Assembly: GCA_023390055.1 (NCBI GenBank)
Contig: JAEWDP010000185.1
Coordinates: 1 to 25,554, forward strand
Direction: 5' to 3'
Source of the DNA: Pseudomonadota bacterium
Lineage (GTDB): Bacteria; Pseudomonadota; Alphaproteobacteria; Rhizobiales; Rhizobiaceae
Length of the DNA stretch: 25,554 nucleotides
The position numbers and the translations under genes were made by a program. Every line of letters begins with the position of its first letter. Position 1 is the stretch's first letter. This document shows positions 14,030 through 21,703 of the stretch, one piece after another. Under the pieces are notes generated by a model. That model was not told the DNA's origin and did not search any database. It saw only the letters and a list, made by a program, of their open reading frames with translations.

Positions 14030-15033
14030 TGGATGCCACCCTTGCCCTGCCGCTTTTGATCGGCCTGATCGCCATCGCACTGTTTTTCGACTTTCTCAAC
14101 GGATTGCACGACGCCGCCAATTCGATCGCCACGATCGTTTCGACCCGCGTCCTTCGCCCGCAATACGCAGTAATCTGGGCGGCTTTTTTCAATTTTATCG
14201 CTTTCCTGTTCTTCGGTCTCCACGTTGCGGAGACGCTCGGGACAGGCATCATCGATCCGATGATTGTTTCGCCGCAGGTCATCTTTGCAGCTTTGATGGG
14301 AGCAATTGTCTGGAATATCATAACCTGGCTCTTCGGTATCCCGTCGAGTTCCTCGCATGCATTGATCGGCGGGCTGGTCGGGGCCGGGTTTGCAAGGGTC
14401 GGACTGGATTCGATTGTCTGGACAGGCTTGCTGAAGACCGTCGGGGCCATTTTCATGTCACCAGCCATCGGCTTTTTCCTTGCCCTGCTTCTGGTCCTGG
14501 GTGTCTCCTGGCTATTTATCCGCCAGACGCCGTTTGCCGTCGACAATACGTTCCGCTTCATGCAGTTCATTTCCGCCTCGCTTTATTCGCTGGGCCATGG
14601 TGGTAACGATGCGCAAAAGACAATGGGCATCATCGCCGTTCTCCTGTTCAGCCAGGGTTATCTCGGATCCACCTTCTATGTACCGTTCTGGGTTGTCATT
14701 ACCTGTCAGGCAGCGATGGCCCTTGGAACGCTCTTCGGTGGCTGGCGGATCGTTCACACGATGGGTTCGAAGATCACCCGACTGAACCCCATGCAGGGTT
14801 TTTGTGCTGAAACGGGTGGCGCACTGACATTGTTTGGCGCGACCTGGCTCGGCATTCCGGTTTCGACGACCCATACGATTACAGGTGCCATTATCGGCGT
14901 GGGATCGGCGCGCAGGGTTTCGGCGGTCCGCTGGGGCGTCGCCGGCAACATCGTTATTGCCTGGGTTGTAACAATGCCTGCAGCGGCCCTCATAGCGTAT
15001 CTTTCCTACAATCTGAGCGCACTTTTTGGCTGA
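14029..15033 (+). CDS. pit: Inorganic phosphate transporter, PiT family
   Basis: A 334-residue inner-membrane carrier for phosphate (as metal-phosphate with H+), the low-affinity constitutive uptake route. It has about ten helices and the duplicated PiT signatures: NGLHDAANSIAT (about 24-35) in the first half and GHGGNDAQKTMGI (189-201) in the second, with IPSSSSHALIGG and VSTTHTITGAIIG as repeated motifs. The length is typical of the short rhizobial Pit. It is coupled to the DUF47 gene by a one-base stop/start overlap. Expression is probably reduced by PhoB when phosphate is scarce, when a high-affinity ABC system would take over. No clear terminator follows in the 224 bases before ribH. Confidence 0.96.
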   Translation: MDATLALPLLIGLIAIALFFDFLNGLHDAANSIATIVSTRVLRPQYAVIWAAFFNFIAFLFFGLHVAETLGTGIIDPMIVSPQVIFAALMGAIVWNIITWLFGIPSSSSHALIGGLVGAGFARVGLDSIVWTGLLKTVGAIFMSPAIGFFLALLLVLGVSWLFIRQTPFAVDNTFRFMQFISASLYSLGHGGNDAQKTMGIIAVLLFSQGYLGSTFYVPFWVVITCQAAMALGTLFGGWRIVHTMGSKITRLNPMQGFCAETGGALTLFGATWLGIPVSTTHTITGAIIGVGSARRVSAVRWGVAGNIVIAWVVTMPAAALIAYLSYNLSALFG

Positions 15034-15257
15034 CACCGTCATCGTCGTGAAGCCGGACTTTAAGGCCCAGGCTACGACCCTTTCTGTCCTGCCAGGTTCG
15101 CCACCTCAGCGCTTGATGCCTGGACGGTCTTCGCAGAGCGGCGTCTTGTGCAGGGCTGCTATGGCTAAAAGGGCTTGCCTTCCTGCTGTCTCCATGATTT
15201 GACCCGCGCCATAGTCGCGATCATGCAGATCTCGCATTCCAGCCTCAGGAAACCACC

Positions 15258-15713
15258 ATGTCCGACACCGCAAATCCACATCTCCTCATAATCGAAGCCC
15301 GCTTCTATGATGACATGGCCGATGCGCTTCTCGAAGGTGCGGTCCATGCACTGCGCGAGGCGGATGCAACCTACGACGTGGTGAGCGTGCTTGGCGCCCT
15401 GGAAATCCCGGCGGCAATTGCCATGGCTCTTGATGCCAGCGAAACGGGTGGTACCGTCTATGACGGGTTTGTCGCACTCGGCATGGTCATTCGCGGAGAG
15501 ACCTATCATTTTGATATTGTCGCGAATGAATCGTCGCGGGCCCTGATGGATCTTGCCGTCTCCGAATCGCTTGCCATCGGCAACGGAATTCTCACGGTGG
15601 AAAACGATGAGCAGGCGTGGGCGCGTGTGCGCCGCTCCGACAAGGACAAGGGCGGTTTTGCCGCACGCGCTGCACTGAAAATGATCGCGTTGCGCAATAA
15701 ATTGAATGGTTGA
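15258..15713 (+). CDS. ribH: 6,7-dimethyl-8-ribityllumazine synthase
   Basis: RibH joins the pyrimidine made by RibD with 3,4-dihydroxy-2-butanone 4-phosphate to form the lumazine that riboflavin synthase uses. The 151-residue protein shows the family motifs: LLIIEARFYDDMADALL near the start, VLGALEIPAAIAMAL (about 54-68), and ALGMVIRGETYHFDIVANESSRALMDL (about 82-108), whose His lies at the active site. Lumazine synthases assemble as pentamers or larger shells. I see no FMN riboswitch in the preceding 224 bases, which argues for constitutive expression. Its stop overlaps the longest nusB reading by eight bases, so ribH-nusB is one transcript. It is separated from ribD-ribE by the permease and phosphate genes. 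Confidence 0.96.
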   Translation: MSDTANPHLLIIEARFYDDMADALLEGAVHALREADATYDVVSVLGALEIPAAIAMALDASETGGTVYDGFVALGMVIRGETYHFDIVANESSRALMDLAVSESLAIGNGILTVENDEQAWARVRRSDKDKGGFAARAALKMIALRNKLNG

Positions 15714-16197
15714 TGCGATGACGAAAGACGAAAAGCCGGCGGCAAAACCCGCCAATCAGCGCGGAGCTGCCCGCCTTGCAGCCGTCCAGGCCCTCTATCA
15801 GATGGATGTCGGCGGTGCTGGTGTTCTGGAGGTTGTCGCAGAATACGAGGCTCATCGACTTGGACAGGAACTGGACGGGGAGACCTATCTCAAGGCCGAC
15901 CCGTCATGGTTTCGGTCCATCGTTTCGGGTGTCGTTCGCGAGCAGGTCAGGATCGATCCGGTCGTTCGTTCCGCCCTGCAGGAGGACTGGCCGTTATCGC
16001 GTCTCGATTCGACGCTACGTGCCATCCTGCGTGCCGGGACCTTCGAGATACTTGATCGCAAGGATGTTCCTGTCCCCGTCATCGTGACGGAATATGTCGA
16101 GATCGCCCGGGCTTTCTTCGAAGACGAGGAGCCAAAAATCGTCAATGCAGTTCTGGACCGGATCGCCAAGCAGGTGCGCGGTCCCACAGCACGGTAG
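15706..16197 (+). CDS. nusB: Transcription antitermination factor NusB
   Basis: NusB binds NusE (ribosomal protein S10) and boxA RNA in the antitermination complex that supports rRNA transcription. The 163-residue all-helical protein has the usual ANQRGAARLAAVQALYQMDVGG opening, WPLSRLDSTLRAILRAGTFEIL in the middle and VIVTEYVEIARAFFEDEEPKIVNAVLDRIAKQ at the end. The start is uncertain: ATG 15706 overlaps ribH by eight bases, while ATG 15718 gives a 159-residue protein whose N-terminus is closer to what I recall of relatives. Neither has a strong ribosome site, which fits translational coupling to ribH. The MFS gene begins nine bases after its stop. Confidence 0.95.
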   Translation: MVDAMTKDEKPAAKPANQRGAARLAAVQALYQMDVGGAGVLEVVAEYEAHRLGQELDGETYLKADPSWFRSIVSGVVREQVRIDPVVRSALQEDWPLSRLDSTLRAILRAGTFEILDRKDVPVPVIVTEYVEIARAFFEDEEPKIVNAVLDRIAKQVRGPTAR

Positions 16198-16206
16198 ACA
16201 AGCGTA

Positions 16207-17430
16207 ATGGATGGCGGTGTGGACGCACTTCAGGCTCAAGTCAGAACAGCAAAACGCAACGTCTTCCTTCTTGCGAGCGTCCAGGCAATTCTTGGATCTG
16301 CTCCACCGCTCACCTTTGCACTTGGTGCCCTTGCCGGCTACCAGATGCTCGGTGACGACAAATCACTTGCCACTGCGCCATTGACAGGCTTCAATATCGG
16401 CGTGGCCATCGGCGCCATGGTCGTCGCCATTGCGTCCCGTTACCTTGGCCGCCAGGCAAGCTTCATGCTTGGTGCACTTGTCAGCGCGACCGGTGCAGCC
16501 GTTGCCGCCGTCGCCTTGTTCCGCAGCGATTTCTGGCTTTTCGCCTTCGGTCTCCTGCTGATTGGCGTGTCGGGTGGCTTTACCCAGAAGATTCGCTTTG
16601 CGGCCGCCGATGCGTCGCCCAGTTTCTACAAGCCACGGGCGATTTCATGGATACTTGCAGCCGGCATCATCTCGGCCATTGTCGGACCTCAGCTGGCAAT
16701 CTGGGCAAAGGATTTTTTTGAACCGGTCATTTTTGCCGGCGCCTTTGTGGCGGTGATCCCTCTCAGCCTTCTGGCCATCCTTGTCCTGTCTGGACTGAAA
16801 TTGCCCCAGACCGAAACCGTTGACAAGGGCGAGGTTGCCGCACGCCCCTTGATGGAGATCGTAAAAACCCAGCGCTTCATCACCGGCATGGTCTGCGGCA
16901 TCTCTTCCTACGCATTGATGACCTTCATGATGACCGGGGCGCCTCTTGCCATGGTCATCGGTTGCGGCTTCTCCACCGATCTGGCAACCCTTGGTATCCA
17001 GTGGCATGTCCTTGCGATGTTTGCTCCAAGCTTCTTTACCGGCATGCTGATATCCCGCTTCGGGACCGAAAAGGTTGTCGCTTTCGGCCTGGTGGTCCTC
17101 ATGGCCTGTGCGATCGTCGCGCATATGGGGATCGAGTTGTGGAATTTCTGGGGAGCGCTGGTTCTGCTCGGCATCGGGTGGAATTTCGGCTTTATCGGAT
17201 CGACGACCATTGTTGCGTCAAGCTATCGACCCCAAGAGGCAGACAAGGTTCAAGGCTTCCACGACATCATCCTCTTTGCCACCGTGGCAATATCCTCCTT
17301 TTCTTCCGGCAAGGTATTCACCGCCTGGGGATGGTCCGTAATGAACATGGTCATCTGGCCCGTGACGATAATCTGTCTCATTCTCATCTTCTTGCTGATG
17401 CGCAAGACGGCATCTGCCAAAGCCCTATGA
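16207..17430 (+). CDS. Major facilitator superfamily transporter
   Basis: A 407-residue inner-membrane carrier with about 12 hydrophobic helices in two halves. The helix 2-3 loop reads ASRYLGRQASFMLGAL, a shortened version of the MFS GxxxDRxGR loop, and the second-half counterpart is LISRFGTEKVVAFG. The long central loop (LPQTETVDKGEVAARPLMEIVKT, about 199-221) joins the halves. The substrate is unknown; nothing identifies it as a drug, sugar or metabolite carrier. It begins nine bases after nusB, so it probably shares the ribH-nusB message, but a riboflavin or antitermination role should not be assumed from that. The 148 bases after its stop hold an inverted repeat at 17453-17503 and the hppA leader. 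Confidence 0.9.
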   Translation: MDGGVDALQAQVRTAKRNVFLLASVQAILGSAPPLTFALGALAGYQMLGDDKSLATAPLTGFNIGVAIGAMVVAIASRYLGRQASFMLGALVSATGAAVAAVALFRSDFWLFAFGLLLIGVSGGFTQKIRFAAADASPSFYKPRAISWILAAGIISAIVGPQLAIWAKDFFEPVIFAGAFVAVIPLSLLAILVLSGLKLPQTETVDKGEVAARPLMEIVKTQRFITGMVCGISSYALMTFMMTGAPLAMVIGCGFSTDLATLGIQWHVLAMFAPSFFTGMLISRFGTEKVVAFGLVVLMACAIVAHMGIELWNFWGALVLLGIGWNFGFIGSTTIVASSYRPQEADKVQGFHDIILFATVAISSFSSGKVFTAWGWSVMNMVIWPVTIICLILIFLLMRKTASAKAL

Positions 17431-17452
17431 ATACTTATTTTTCGGGGGCTTG

Positions 17453-17503
17453 ACCAAACCTCGTCCTCAAAGGCAATCTCGCCTCCGCGTGGCAAGGTTT
17501 GGT
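17453..17503. repeat. Perfect nine-base inverted repeat in the hppA leader
   Basis: ACCAAACCT (17453-17461) and AGGTTTGGT (17495-17503) are exact reverse complements separated by 33 bases. They lie 22 bases after the MFS stop and 75 bases before the hppA start. There is no long T-run after the right arm, so a simple terminator is doubtful; an mRNA leader structure or operator is possible. Confidence 0.4.
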
Positions 17504-17578
17504 TTCCTTGGAGGGGAGCCGTTGCTGCGAGATGGCTGGCGAGGGGACCTCGGCGGCGTAAGGGAGAGGATTAGACGA

Positions 17579-19717
17579 ATGACCGTAATTTTCGGTGTGA
17601 TCGTGTGCGGCCTGTTGTCCATCGCGTACGCGGTCTGGGCAACGCAAAGCGTATTGGCCGCTGATCAGGGCAATGCCCGAATGCAGGAAATAGCAGGCTA
17701 TATTCGGGAGGGGGCACAAGCCTACCTGACCCGTCAGTACATGACGATTGCCATTGTCGGGGCAGTGGTGGCCGTCCTCGCATGGTTGCTTTTGTCCGCA
17801 ACCGCCGCCATCGGCTTCATCATAGGTGCGGTGCTTTCTGGAGCCGCCGGGTTCATCGGCATGCATGTCTCCGTTCGCGCCAATGTCCGGACCGCCCAGG
17901 CCGCCTCGCAGAGCCTTTCTGCCGGCCTTGACATTGCGTTTAAGTCCGGTGCCATCACCGGCATGCTGGTTGCCGGTCTCGCGCTGCTTGGTGTCTCCAT
18001 CTACTATTGGATACTGACCGCAGTGCTTGGCCATGCGACAGGATCGCGCGAAGTGATAGATTCTCTTGTAGCGCTTGGGTTCGGCGCATCGTTGATTTCG
18101 ATCTTTGCCCGTCTTGGCGGCGGTATCTTCACAAAAGGTGCCGATGTCGGCGGTGATCTCGTCGGCAAGGTGGAAGCGGGCATTCCCGAGGATGATCCGC
18201 GCAACCCGGCCACTATCGCCGACAATGTCGGTGACAACGTCGGAGATTGCGCGGGCATGGCTGCTGACCTCTTTGAGACCTATGCCGTCTCGGTTGTTGC
18301 AACGATGGTGCTTGCCGCGATCTTCTTTGCCGGGGCTCCAGTTCTGGAAAGTGCGATGATCTATCCGCTTGCCATCTGCGCAGCCTGCATCATCACCTCG
18401 ATCGTGGGAACGTTCTTCGTCAAGCTCGGAAGCAACGGCTCCATCATGGGCGCGCTCTACAAGGGGTTGATCGTCACCGGTCTGCTGTCGATTGTTGGCC
18501 TGGGGATTGCGACATCACTGACGATCGGGTGGGGCTCGATCGGAACGGTTGCAGGGATGGACATCACCGGCACCAATCTCTTTTTCTGCGGTATCCTCGG
18601 GCTTGTGGTTACGGCATTGATTGTCGTCATTACCGAGTATTACACCGGCACCAACAAGCGGCCGGTCAATTCAATCGCCCAGGCATCGGTTACCGGTCAC
18701 GGAACGAACGTTATTCAGGGCCTTGCTGTTTCGCTGGAATCGACGGCGCTTCCGGCCATCGTCATCGTGGCGGGCATCATCGCGACCTATCAGCTGGCAG
18801 GTCTGTTCGGTACCGGTATCGCCGTTACGGCAATGCTTGGTCTTGCAGGCATGATTGTTGCACTCGACGCCTTTGGACCTGTGACAGACAATGCCGGCGG
18901 TATCGCGGAAATGTCGGGCCTTCCGTCTGATGTCCGCAAGTCGACCGATGCACTCGATGCGGTCGGAAACACGACGAAGGCGGTCACCAAGGGATACGCA
19001 ATCGGTTCTGCGGGCCTCGGTGCTCTGGTCCTGTTTGCCGCCTACTCGAACGACCTAGCCTACTTTGCCTCAAACAGTGATCGCTACCCCTACTTTGCGG
19101 GAATGGGTGACATTTCCTTCAGTCTCTCCAACCCCTATGTTGTCGCCGGCCTCATCTTCGGTGGCCTGATCCCGTATCTCTTCGGTGGCATTGCAATGAC
19201 CGCTGTCGGCAAGGCGGGGAGTGCAGTCGTTGAAGAAGTACGCCGGCAGTTCCGAGAAAAGCCGGGCATCATGAAAGGCACGGACAAGCCTGACTATGGG
19301 CGCGCGGTGGATATGCTGACGAAAGCGGCGATCCGCGAGATGATCATTCCATCTCTGTTGCCGGTTCTGGCACCGATTGTCGTCTATTTTGGCGTCCTCT
19401 TGATCTCGGGCTCCAAGGCGTCGGCTTTCGCAGCGCTCGGGGCCTCTCTGCTCGGTGTTATCGTCAACGGTCTGTTCGTGGCAATTTCGATGACGTCCGG
19501 TGGTGGCGCCTGGGATAACGCCAAGAAGAGCTTCGAGGATGGTTTCGTGGACAAGGATGGAAACCGTCACATGAAGGGCTCGGAAGCGCACAAGGCGTCC
19601 GTCACCGGTGACACGGTCGGCGATCCCTATAAGGATACGGCAGGGCCTGCCGTCAACCCGGCGATCAAGATCACCAATATCGTGGCCTTGCTGCTTCTGG
19701 CCGTTCTTGCGGGGTAA
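17579..19717 (+). CDS. hppA: Membrane-bound H+-translocating pyrophosphatase
   Basis: HppA hydrolyses pyrophosphate and pumps H+ across the membrane, recovering energy from biosynthetic PPi. The 712-residue protein has about 16 helices. The substrate site includes DVGGDLVGKVEAGIPEDDPRN (about 189-209), DNVGDNVGDCAGMAADLFETY (215-235) and DAFGPVTDNAGGIAEMSGLP (429-448). At GNTTKAVTKG (462-471), Lys466 occupies the place of the Ala that K+-dependent enzymes use, together with the following Thr, so this is the K+-independent type. I chose ATG 17579 because GGGAGAGG lies nine bases upstream and the protein then starts on its first helix; the frame stays open to 17450 but that extension is not membrane-like. 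A strong terminator follows at 19736-19771. Confidence 0.97.
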   Translation: MTVIFGVIVCGLLSIAYAVWATQSVLAADQGNARMQEIAGYIREGAQAYLTRQYMTIAIVGAVVAVLAWLLLSATAAIGFIIGAVLSGAAGFIGMHVSVRANVRTAQAASQSLSAGLDIAFKSGAITGMLVAGLALLGVSIYYWILTAVLGHATGSREVIDSLVALGFGASLISIFARLGGGIFTKGADVGGDLVGKVEAGIPEDDPRNPATIADNVGDNVGDCAGMAADLFETYAVSVVATMVLAAIFFAGAPVLESAMIYPLAICAACIITSIVGTFFVKLGSNGSIMGALYKGLIVTGLLSIVGLGIATSLTIGWGSIGTVAGMDITGTNLFFCGILGLVVTALIVVITEYYTGTNKRPVNSIAQASVTGHGTNVIQGLAVSLESTALPAIVIVAGIIATYQLAGLFGTGIAVTAMLGLAGMIVALDAFGPVTDNAGGIAEMSGLPSDVRKSTDALDAVGNTTKAVTKGYAIGSAGLGALVLFAAYSNDLAYFASNSDRYPYFAGMGDISFSLSNPYVVAGLIFGGLIPYLFGGIAMTAVGKAGSAVVEEVRRQFREKPGIMKGTDKPDYGRAVDMLTKAAIREMIIPSLLPVLAPIVVYFGVLLISGSKASAFAALGASLLGVIVNGLFVAISMTSGGGAWDNAKKSFEDGFVDKDGNRHMKGSEAHKASVTGDTVGDPYKDTAGPAVNPAIKITNIVALLLLAVLAG

Positions 19718-19735
19718 ACATCCCTTCCAGCCATG

Positions 19736-19771
19736 AAAAAACCCGCAAGGCAGGTGCCTTGCGGGTTTTTT
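19736..19771. terminator. Strong bidirectional terminator between hppA and bamE
   Basis: AAAAAACCCGCAAGGCA (19736-19752) and TGCCTTGCGGGTTTTTT (19755-19771) are exact reverse complements of 17 bases. On each strand the GC-rich stem is followed by a run of six T's, so it serves both the rightward hppA and the leftward bamE, whose stops lie 18 and 16 bases away. Confidence 0.93.
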
Positions 19772-19787
19772 GTCTGTTTCGAACGGC

Positions 19788-20270
19788 TCAGTCGCCCAGA
19801 TTCTGGAAGAGTCTGCGGGCTGCATTAGCATTACCGGCAGCGCCACCGGACAGTAGCTGTTGCAGGAAGGTCAGGTCGCGACCGCCGGTAGGCGTCGTGC
19901 GCGAAATGGTGTCGAACACCTTTCCGTCCTGAAGAGTGTAGTGCGCCTTGCGCTCGATGACGCCATCCTTGTTGAAATAGATCGCCAGAACCGTCTGTTC
20001 CACAAGGCGCGGTTTCATGAATGCGACGGGGCGTTCCCGCTTTTGGGAAATGTAATAGAAGACTTCGGTATCGAATGTCGCGGTCGTGGACGGTGTGCCC
20101 ATCGTCAGCAATACCTGTTCACGGCTCGACCCGACAGGGATCAGGGCAAGTGATTCTTCATCGATGACATAGCCGTTATACGTTGTCTGGCCGATGTCCA
20201 TGGTTGTGCAGCCGGTGACTGCGGTTGACGCGATGATGGCCGCTACAGCGGTTCTGCTCAAGAACTTCAT
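19788..20270 (-). CDS. bamE: Outer membrane assembly lipoprotein BamE (OmlA/SmpA)
   Basis: BamE is a small lipoprotein subunit of the BAM complex that folds beta-barrels into the outer membrane. The 160-residue protein has a lipoprotein signal with Cys21 after VTG (TAVTGC). The mature part holds the SmpA/OmlA fold: NGYVIDEESLALIPVGSSREQVLLTMGTPSTTATFD (about 36-72) with the conserved G-x-x-x-E-Q-V-L and MGTPS segments, followed by strands with FYYISQKRERPVAFMKPRLVEQTVLAIYF. The C-terminal tail (FLQQLLSGGAAGNANAARRLF) is an alphaproteobacterial extension. ATG 20270 is chosen for its AAGG site and the signal peptide; the frame continues to 20345. It is convergent with hppA and divergent from the CBP3-like gene. 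Confidence 0.92.
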   Translation of the reverse strand: MKFLSRTAVAAIIASTAVTGCTTMDIGQTTYNGYVIDEESLALIPVGSSREQVLLTMGTPSTTATFDTEVFYYISQKRERPVAFMKPRLVEQTVLAIYFNKDGVIERKAHYTLQDGKVFDTISRTTPTGGRDLTFLQQLLSGGAAGNANAARRLFQNLGD

Positions 20271-20503
20271 TTCAGACCTTAACACCTGTCTCTGAGGACT
20301 TCCCGACTTCCGTTTTCCGGCCTTCGCCGTCTCCTTGCTGTCCATATCATTGTGGCTATTCCGGGGAGAGGCCGATGCCTATGCCCGAAGTGCCACACGC
20401 AAAGCGCGTCAAGATATGCGTCACGACATTGCAATTCGTGCCTGCTTCGGTAAACCAGCTTTCGCTTCCATGCAACATGTGGGAACCAACTGCGGGAATT
20501 CTT

Positions 20504-21040
20504 ATGGTCTTCGGCCTGTTCAAAAAGAAGAAACAAAATCAGCCGATCATCGATCGTCAATATGCCACCTTGACCTCAGCGGCACGTGATCCTGTGTTCT
20601 ATACTGATCTCGGCGTGCCGGACACCGTCATGGGGCGTTTCGAGATGATTTCGATCGTCATGATCCTGTTTTTCCGCAGGACGGCAAAATCCGACGTCAG
20701 CGGTCAGGAAATTGCGCAGGAAATCATCGATGCATTCTTCCAGGATATTGATCACTCGATCCGTGAACTCGGAATTGGTGACCAGGGGGTACCAAAGCGT
20801 ATGAAGAAGCTGGCCGGAATGTTCTACGGACGTCTCGAACGCTACGCCGAAGCCCTCGAAGGTAACGATCGCGAGGGATTGGCAAATGCGCTCCGGCGCA
20901 ATATCTATCCTCGAAATGATGATGAAGATCCGATGTTGGGACTGGCAGACTGGATGATCGGTGCCGAGCGCGCACTTGCATCGGTGCCCGAAGACGACAT
21001 CGCTCGCGGTGTTGCAACTCTGCCCGCGCCGGGAAAGTGA
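20504..21040 (+). CDS. Ubiquinol-cytochrome c chaperone family protein (CBP3-like)
   Basis: A 178-residue helical protein matching the ubiquinol-cytochrome c chaperone (CBP3) family, which in mitochondria helps make and assemble cytochrome b of complex III. Matching segments are the opening FGLFKKKKQ, the DPVFYTDLGVPDTVMGRFEMISIVMILFF block (about 28-56), and DAFFQDIDHSIRELGIGDQGVPKRMKKLAGMFYGRLERY (about 75-113). The bacterial function is inferred from the eukaryotic family. I chose ATG 20504; two earlier in-frame ATGs (20375, 20381) add residues unlike the family. DUF177 follows seven bases after its stop, so they are probably cotranscribed. The 233-base gap to the divergent bamE holds the promoters; I see no clear boxes there. 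Confidence 0.87.
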   Translation: MVFGLFKKKKQNQPIIDRQYATLTSAARDPVFYTDLGVPDTVMGRFEMISIVMILFFRRTAKSDVSGQEIAQEIIDAFFQDIDHSIRELGIGDQGVPKRMKKLAGMFYGRLERYAEALEGNDREGLANALRRNIYPRNDDEDPMLGLADWMIGAERALASVPEDDIARGVATLPAPGK

Positions 21041-21047
21041 CGGTTTG

Positions 21048-21608
21048 ATGAAACACGAGCTCGCAAAGCCTGCCTTTTCCTATCCGGTCCGTGTCGCACA
21101 TGTATCGGTCAATCCCTTGTCTGTTCACGTTGAGGCAAATGCCGCCGAACGGCAGAAGCTGGCAGAGCTGTGGCAGGTGCTTGCCGTACATGCCCTGTGT
21201 GCAGACCTTCAGATCATGCGATGGAAAAAGGATGGCGTACGCGTCAAGGGACGGATTGAAGCAGAGCTTGAGCAGGCTTGCGTGGCGACCCTGGAGCCGG
21301 TGACAACGAGGCTCGATGAGACATTCGAGCAGGTGTTCGTGCCGGAGGGCTCAAAGCTTGCCCGCCTGGTGTTGAGCGATACCGCGGAGATGGTTCTGGA
21401 TCCGGAAGGCCCCGATCTTCCCGAAACTTTTACCGGTGACACGATTGATGCGGGCGAAGTCGTCGCTGAGATGGCAGCCCTTGCGATCGACCCCTATCCG
21501 CGTAAGTCCGGCCTTGGTTTTGATGACTATATCGAAAGCGACGGAACGTCGGATGAAGCCAAACCGTCGCCATTTGCGGTTCTCAAGGACTGGAAAAAGA
21601 ACGGTTAA
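21048..21608 (+). CDS. DUF177 (YceD-family) protein
   Basis: A 186-residue protein of the DUF177/YceD family, whose members in plants and bacteria are linked to 23S rRNA accumulation and which often precede rpmF-plsX. Visible are the N-terminal AFSYPVRVAHVSVNPLSVHVEANAAERQKLAELWQV, a central KGRIEAELEQACVATLEPV with the single conserved Cys region, and a C-terminal EVVAEMAALAIDPYPRKSG (about 141-159) typical of the alphaproteobacterial version. The ATG at 21048 lies seven bases after the CBP3-like stop. In enterobacteria rpmF lies between this gene and plsX; here the 95-base gap before plsX is too short for it. The precise molecular role is unknown. Confidence 0.88.
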   Translation: MKHELAKPAFSYPVRVAHVSVNPLSVHVEANAAERQKLAELWQVLAVHALCADLQIMRWKKDGVRVKGRIEAELEQACVATLEPVTTRLDETFEQVFVPEGSKLARLVLSDTAEMVLDPEGPDLPETFTGDTIDAGEVVAEMAALAIDPYPRKSGLGFDDYIESDGTSDEAKPSPFAVLKDWKKNG

Positions 21609-21703
21609 GGATGGAAATCGCCGCGATTGGGTTGTAAGCACCGGCGGAAAGATTATTTTGGCCATCATTTCGCCCTTGAGGCGAGCAAGAGGATCAGCGA
21701 CGC

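Noticed and set aside
15034..15257. Possible FMN riboswitch before ribH
   Set aside because: None of the conserved RFN-element segments could be found in the leader.
17450..17578. N-terminal extension of HppA
   Set aside because: The 43 extra residues are basic and not membrane-like; ATG 17579 has a good ribosome site and starts on the first helix.
21609..21703. Possible rpmF between DUF177 and plsX
   Set aside because: The gap is 95 bases, too short for ribosomal protein L32, and has no matching frame.
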